Part shown: piece after piece, positions 6,453 through 9,331 of the stretch
Numbering within the stretch: the first letter of the stretch is position 1
Layout of the letters: each line of letters begins with the position of its first letter
Source of the DNA: Cycloclasticus sp.
GTDB lineage: Bacteria; Pseudomonadota; Gammaproteobacteria; Methylococcales; Cycloclasticaceae
Length of the DNA stretch: 9,331 bases
Assembly (NCBI GenBank): GCA_018066825.1
Contig: JAGPVU010000061.1
Span: 1 to 9,331, forward strand
Reading direction: 5' to 3'
Notes under the pieces: model-generated
The model's input: the letters and a program-made list of their open reading frames with translations, nothing else
Databases searched by the model: none
What the model was told of the DNA's origin: nothing
Program-made: the position numbers and the translations under genes

Positions 6453-6845
6453 CTAAACAGTCTCGACCTCTTCAACCACTGTGTCAGCCTCGCGATCAAC
6501 CAATTCAACGTAAGCCATAGGAGCGGCGTCTCCAGTCCTAAAGCCACACTTTAAAATACGTGTGTAACCACCCGGACGAGCTTTATAACGACCTGCAAGG
6601 TTGTTAAACAACTTAGTAACACTGTCTCTGTCTCTTAAACGCGCAAAGATTAAACGTCTTTTAGCAACAGAGTCTTCTTTAGAAGCAGTAATTAACGGTT
6701 CAATAAAGCGACGTAATTCTTTCGCTTTAGGCACTGTTGTACGTATAACTTCATGTTCTATCAATGAATTAGCCATGTTTTTAAACATTGCTTTACGGTG
6801 GCTGCTATTACGATTAAGCTGCCTTCCTGATTTACGGTGACGCAT
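6453..6845 (-). CDS. rplQ: 50S ribosomal protein L17
   Basis: This large-subunit protein of 130 residues compares with 127 in E. coli. It begins MRHRKSGRQLNR and contains RTTVPKAKELRR at 35-46 and RPGGYTRILK at 90-99, all characteristic. The acidic C-terminal tail (EADTVVEEVETV) is slightly long, as often varies. AAGGAT lies upstream of the ATG and the gap from rpoA is 14 bases. It is the last gene of the alpha operon and is followed by the bidirectional terminator at 6403-6440. Confidence 0.97.
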   Translation of the reverse strand: MRHRKSGRQLNRNSSHRKAMFKNMANSLIEHEVIRTTVPKAKELRRFIEPLITASKEDSVAKRRLIFARLRDRDSVTKLFNNLAGRYKARPGGYTRILKCGFRTGDAAPMAYVELVDREADTVVEEVETV

Positions 6846-6859
6846 AGTTAAATCCTTAT

Positions 6860-7864
6860 TTAATTTGAAGCAACGACCTTATCACTAGTAATTAAACTAG
6901 AAGGCGGCCAATTTTCAAGACGAATACCTAAAGACATACCCTTAGAAGCAAGTACATCCTTAATTTCTGTGAGTGATTTTTTACCTAGATTAGGCGCTTT
7001 CAAAAGTTCAACTTCAGTACGTTGAATTAAATCGCCAATATAGAAAATTTGCTCAGCTTTTAAACAATTAGCAGAACGAACCGTCAATTCTAAGTCATCA
7101 ACAGGACGAAGAAGAATAGGATCAAATTCAGGCTCTTTTGGTAGCTCAGGCTCATCAACGATATTTTTTAGGTCAACAAAAACTGCAATATGATGATGAA
7201 GAATCGTAGCTGCTGCGCGAATTGTTTCTTCAGGATCAATAGTTCCATTGGTTTCAAGTTCGATAACCAACTTATCGAGGTTAGTACGCTGTTCAACACG
7301 CGCCATATCAACGTTATAAGAAATACGTTTGATAGGACTAAAAGATGCATCTAACAATAATGTACCAATCGGTAGATCTTCGTCCGCTTGAATTCTAGAA
7401 GCCGCAGTTTGATAACCAGAACCGCGCTCTACTTTAATAGACATAGAAAGTTTGCCTTTCGATGTTAAATTTGCAATAACAATCTCAGGGTTAATTATTT
7501 CTACATCGTGATCCGTTTGGATATCTGCTGCAGTAACTTGACCCGCACCTGATTTTTCAAGTTTTAAAATAGCTTCATCTTTAGCATTTAAAGTAACTGC
7601 TAAATTTTTCAAGTTAAGCATGATATCGATTACGTCTTCTTGAACACCATCGATCGTAGAGTACTCGTGCAGGACACCTTCAATTCTAATTTCTGTAACG
7701 GCACAACCAGGAATTGAAGACAAGAGAACACGTCTTAACGCATTGCCAAGTGTATGACCGTAACCACGCTCCATAGGTTCAATGGTCACTTTAGAACAGG
7801 TAGGAGTTATTGATTGAACTCCCGTAACCTTAGGCTGTAGAAAACCTGAAAGTAAATTTTGCAT
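6860..7864 (-). CDS. rpoA: DNA-directed RNA polymerase subunit alpha
   Basis: The alpha subunit dimerises to start polymerase assembly and contacts promoter UP elements and activators. It has 334 residues, against 329 in E. coli. The N-terminal domain shows ERGYGHTLGNALRRVLLSS (32-50) and the C-terminal domain PVDDLELTVRSANCLKAE (254-271). R263, N266 and K269 correspond to E. coli R265, N268 and K271 of the DNA- and activator-contacting surface, so CysB-type activation through the alpha C-terminal domain is possible. The C-terminus extends past NWPPSSL by about 10 residues compared with E. coli. A strong AGAGGAA site precedes the ATG, and the gap from rpsD is 17 bases. Confidence 0.98.
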   Translation of the reverse strand: MQNLLSGFLQPKVTGVQSITPTCSKVTIEPMERGYGHTLGNALRRVLLSSIPGCAVTEIRIEGVLHEYSTIDGVQEDVIDIMLNLKNLAVTLNAKDEAILKLEKSGAGQVTAADIQTDHDVEIINPEIVIANLTSKGKLSMSIKVERGSGYQTAASRIQADEDLPIGTLLLDASFSPIKRISYNVDMARVEQRTNLDKLVIELETNGTIDPEETIRAAATILHHHIAVFVDLKNIVDEPELPKEPEFDPILLRPVDDLELTVRSANCLKAEQIFYIGDLIQRTEVELLKAPNLGKKSLTEIKDVLASKGMSLGIRLENWPPSSLITSDKVVASN

Positions 7865-7881
7865 TATTATTCCTCTTTAGA

Positions 7882-8508
7882 TTACTTAGAGTACAGCTCG
7901 ACTACAAGATGTTCATTAATTTCTGCAGGTAAGTCAGAACGTTCTGGTTTCAGTTTAAAAACACCTTGCATTTTAGTAACGTCCATTTCGATCCACTCTG
8001 GAATGCCACGTTGCTCAACAAACTCTAATGCTGACTTGATACGGTTTTGATTCTTCGCGCCGTCATTAACCTCAATTAAATCATCAACTTTCACCTGATA
8101 AGAAGGTATGTTAATACGAATACCATTTACCTTAATACCGTTATGACGAACTAATTGTCTAGATTCAGAACGTGAAGATGAAAAACCCATTCTATAAACA
8201 ACATTATCCAAACGACATTCTAATAATTGAAGTAAGTTTTCACCCGTTGAGCCTTTAATTCGAGCAGCTTCTGCATAGTAGCCACGGAACTGTTTCTCTA
8301 AAATGCCATATGTACGACGTAATTTCTGTTTTTCACGCAACTGCAAAGCGTAGTCGGATAGGCGTGTACGACGTTGTCCGTGTTGACCTGGAGGGTATGC
8401 ACGTTTTTCTATAGCGCATTTAGCGGTATAACATTTTTCGCCTTTTAAGAATAATTTCTCGCCTTCACGACGACATAAACGACATTTTGAATCAGTATAT
8501 TTAGCCAT
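7882..8508 (-). CDS. rpsD: 30S ribosomal protein S4, four-cysteine (zinc-type) form
   Basis: S4 binds the 16S rRNA 5' domain, starts 30S assembly, and in E. coli represses translation of the alpha operon. It has 208 residues. The N-terminus carries C9, C12, C26 and C31 in CRLCRREG and KCYTAKC, the same spacing as the zinc site seen in Thermus thermophilus S4. E. coli S4 lacks these ligands and also lacks part of the RAYPPGQHGQ stretch in this form. The S4 RNA-binding domain follows at about 97-160 (LECRLDNVVYRMGF, RQLVRHNGIKVNG), and the end KPERSDLPAEINEHLVVELYSK-type tail is standard. AGGAAA precedes the ATG and rpsK ends 12 bases upstream. Confidence 0.97.
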   Translation of the reverse strand: MAKYTDSKCRLCRREGEKLFLKGEKCYTAKCAIEKRAYPPGQHGQRRTRLSDYALQLREKQKLRRTYGILEKQFRGYYAEAARIKGSTGENLLQLLECRLDNVVYRMGFSSSRSESRQLVRHNGIKVNGIRINIPSYQVKVDDLIEVNDGAKNQNRIKSALEFVEQRGIPEWIEMDVTKMQGVFKLKPERSDLPAEINEHLVVELYSK

Positions 8509-8520
8509 AGTATTTCCTGT

Positions 8521-8907
8521 TTACACGCGTCGTTTTTTAGGTGGACGACAACCATTATGTGGGATAGGAGTAACATCTTCGATAAACGTGATGTTGAATC
8601 CACTGTTATTAAGCGCTCTAACGGCAGATTCACGACCTGGACCTGGCCCTTTAATCTTAACCTCAAGATTTTTCATACCGAATTCTTTAACAACCTCACC
8701 TGCACGTTCTGCAGCAACTTGAGCTGCAAAAGGGGTGCTCTTACGCGACCCTCTAAATCCTGAACCGCCAGCAGTTGCCCAAGAAAGCGCATTCCCTTTT
8801 CGATCGGTGATAGTGATAATAGTATTGTTAAAAGTAGCGTGTACATGAACAATGCCATCAACTACATTTTTTTTAACTTTCTTTTTACTACGACTTGGTT
8901 TAGCCAT
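8521..8907 (-). CDS. rpsK: 30S ribosomal protein S11
   Basis: S11 sits in the 30S platform near the mRNA exit and the E site. It has 128 residues, against 129 in E. coli, and shows ATAGGSGFRGSRKSTPFAAQ (45-64), KGPGPGRES (86-94) and the basic end CRPPKKRRV. The Asn-Gly in PHNGC (N118-G119) matches the position where E. coli S11 is reported to form isoaspartate. AAAGGA lies about 10 bases before the ATG. It is the second gene of the alpha operon, 25 bases after rpsM. Confidence 0.97.
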   Translation of the reverse strand: MAKPSRSKKKVKKNVVDGIVHVHATFNNTIITITDRKGNALSWATAGGSGFRGSRKSTPFAAQVAAERAGEVVKEFGMKNLEVKIKGPGPGRESAVRALNNSGFNITFIEDVTPIPHNGCRPPKKRRV

Positions 8908-8932
8908 ACTGCGAGTATCCTTTATTTATATC

Positions 8933-9289
8933 TTATTTTCTGATCGGTTTGCGTGGACCTTTACGCGTACGAGCATTGGTTTTAGTGCGTTGACCACGAA
9001 CCGGTAAACTACGACGATGTCGGATACCACGAAAGCAGCCTAGATCTAGTAGACGTTTAATGTTCATTGATACTTCACGTCTTAAATCACCTTCAATCAC
9101 ATATTTGCCGACTTCTGTACGGACAAGTTCTAATTGATCTTCAGATAATTCTCTTACTTTTGTTGCTTTATCAATATCAACCGCCGTACAAATAGCTTTT
9201 GATCGAGTAGGACCAATGCCATAAATAGACGTCAATGCAATAACAATGTGCTTATTATCAGGTATGTTAATACCGGCAATACGTGCCAT
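8933..9289 (-). CDS. rpsM: 30S ribosomal protein S13
   Basis: S13 lies in the 30S head and contacts 50S and P-site tRNA. It has 118 residues, equal to E. coli, beginning MARIAGINIPDNKH and ending TRKGPRKPIRK, with HRRSLPVRGQRTKTNARTR in the basic tail. I chose the ATG at 9289 rather than the TTG three bases upstream, because family members begin MARIAG and the GGAG site is well spaced for it. It is the first gene of the alpha operon visible here; upstream DNA is cut off after 42 bases. Confidence 0.97.
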   Translation of the reverse strand: MARIAGINIPDNKHIVIALTSIYGIGPTRSKAICTAVDIDKATKVRELSEDQLELVRTEVGKYVIEGDLRREVSMNIKRLLDLGCFRGIRHRRSLPVRGQRTKTNARTRKGPRKPIRK

Positions 9290-9294
9290 CAAAT

Positions 9295-9300
9295 CTCTCC
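9295..9300 (-). promoter_or_regulatory. Ribosome binding site of rpsM
   Basis: GGAGAG on the minus strand (9300-9295) places GGAG 7 bases before the ATG at 9289. This supports ATG over the adjacent in-frame TTG at 9292. Confidence 0.75.
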
Positions 9301-9331
9301 GTTATTTGGCCAGTAGAAAACCGGCAATTTT

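Noticed and set aside
9290..9331. Possible end of rpmJ (L36) or secY before rpsM
   Set aside because: None of the three minus-strand frames shows the L36 ending or a SecY tail I recognise, and in E. coli the preceding gene ends farther upstream than the window reaches.

Overview
This window looks like chromosomal DNA of a fairly AT-rich gammaproteobacterium. The evidence is the E. coli-type order of the alpha ribosomal operon (rpsM-rpsK-rpsD-rpoA-rplQ), a full-length 324-residue CysB with the E. coli ligand-pocket residues, CysD/CysN-type ATP sulfurylase, and an FdxA 7Fe ferredoxin very like Azotobacter ferredoxin I. The species cannot be named from this sequence.

Layout. Bases 1-680 (+) hold the 3' part of a YiiX/YaeF-type permuted papain-like hydrolase whose start lies outside the window. 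Bases 780-5881 form a sulfate-assimilation island with alternating strands: cysH (+), cysB (-), a TauE/SafE-family permease (+), then cysN and cysD (-, translationally coupled as cysD-cysN). Bases 6047-6370 (+) encode FdxA. A strong bidirectional terminator at 6403-6440 separates fdxA from the convergent alpha operon (6453-9289, -), which encodes S13, S11, S4, the RNA polymerase alpha subunit and L17. The leader of that operon is cut off by the window edge.

How the genes work together. CysD/CysN activates sulfate to APS. The CysH here has both cysteine pairs of the 4Fe-4S APS-reductase type, so APS should go straight to sulfite without PAPS or an APS kinase. CysB is the expected regulator. 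The TauE/SafE protein, divergent from cysB, could move sulfite or sulfate across the inner membrane. There is no sulfite reductase or sulfate ABC transporter in the window.

Most notable observation: CysN carries about 90 extra C-terminal residues that look like the eroded remains of a fused CysC (APS kinase) domain, as in CysNC proteins, with the Walker A loop gone. This fits a lineage that changed from a PAPS to an APS route, or whose CysNC fusion lost its kinase while APS reductase was present. Other points are a perfect 16-bp palindrome at the predicted cysB transcription start, a four-cysteine (zinc-type) ribosomal protein S4, and a TTG start for the permease. No mobile element, CRISPR array, tRNA or rRNA gene was seen, and no clearly new multi-gene system.
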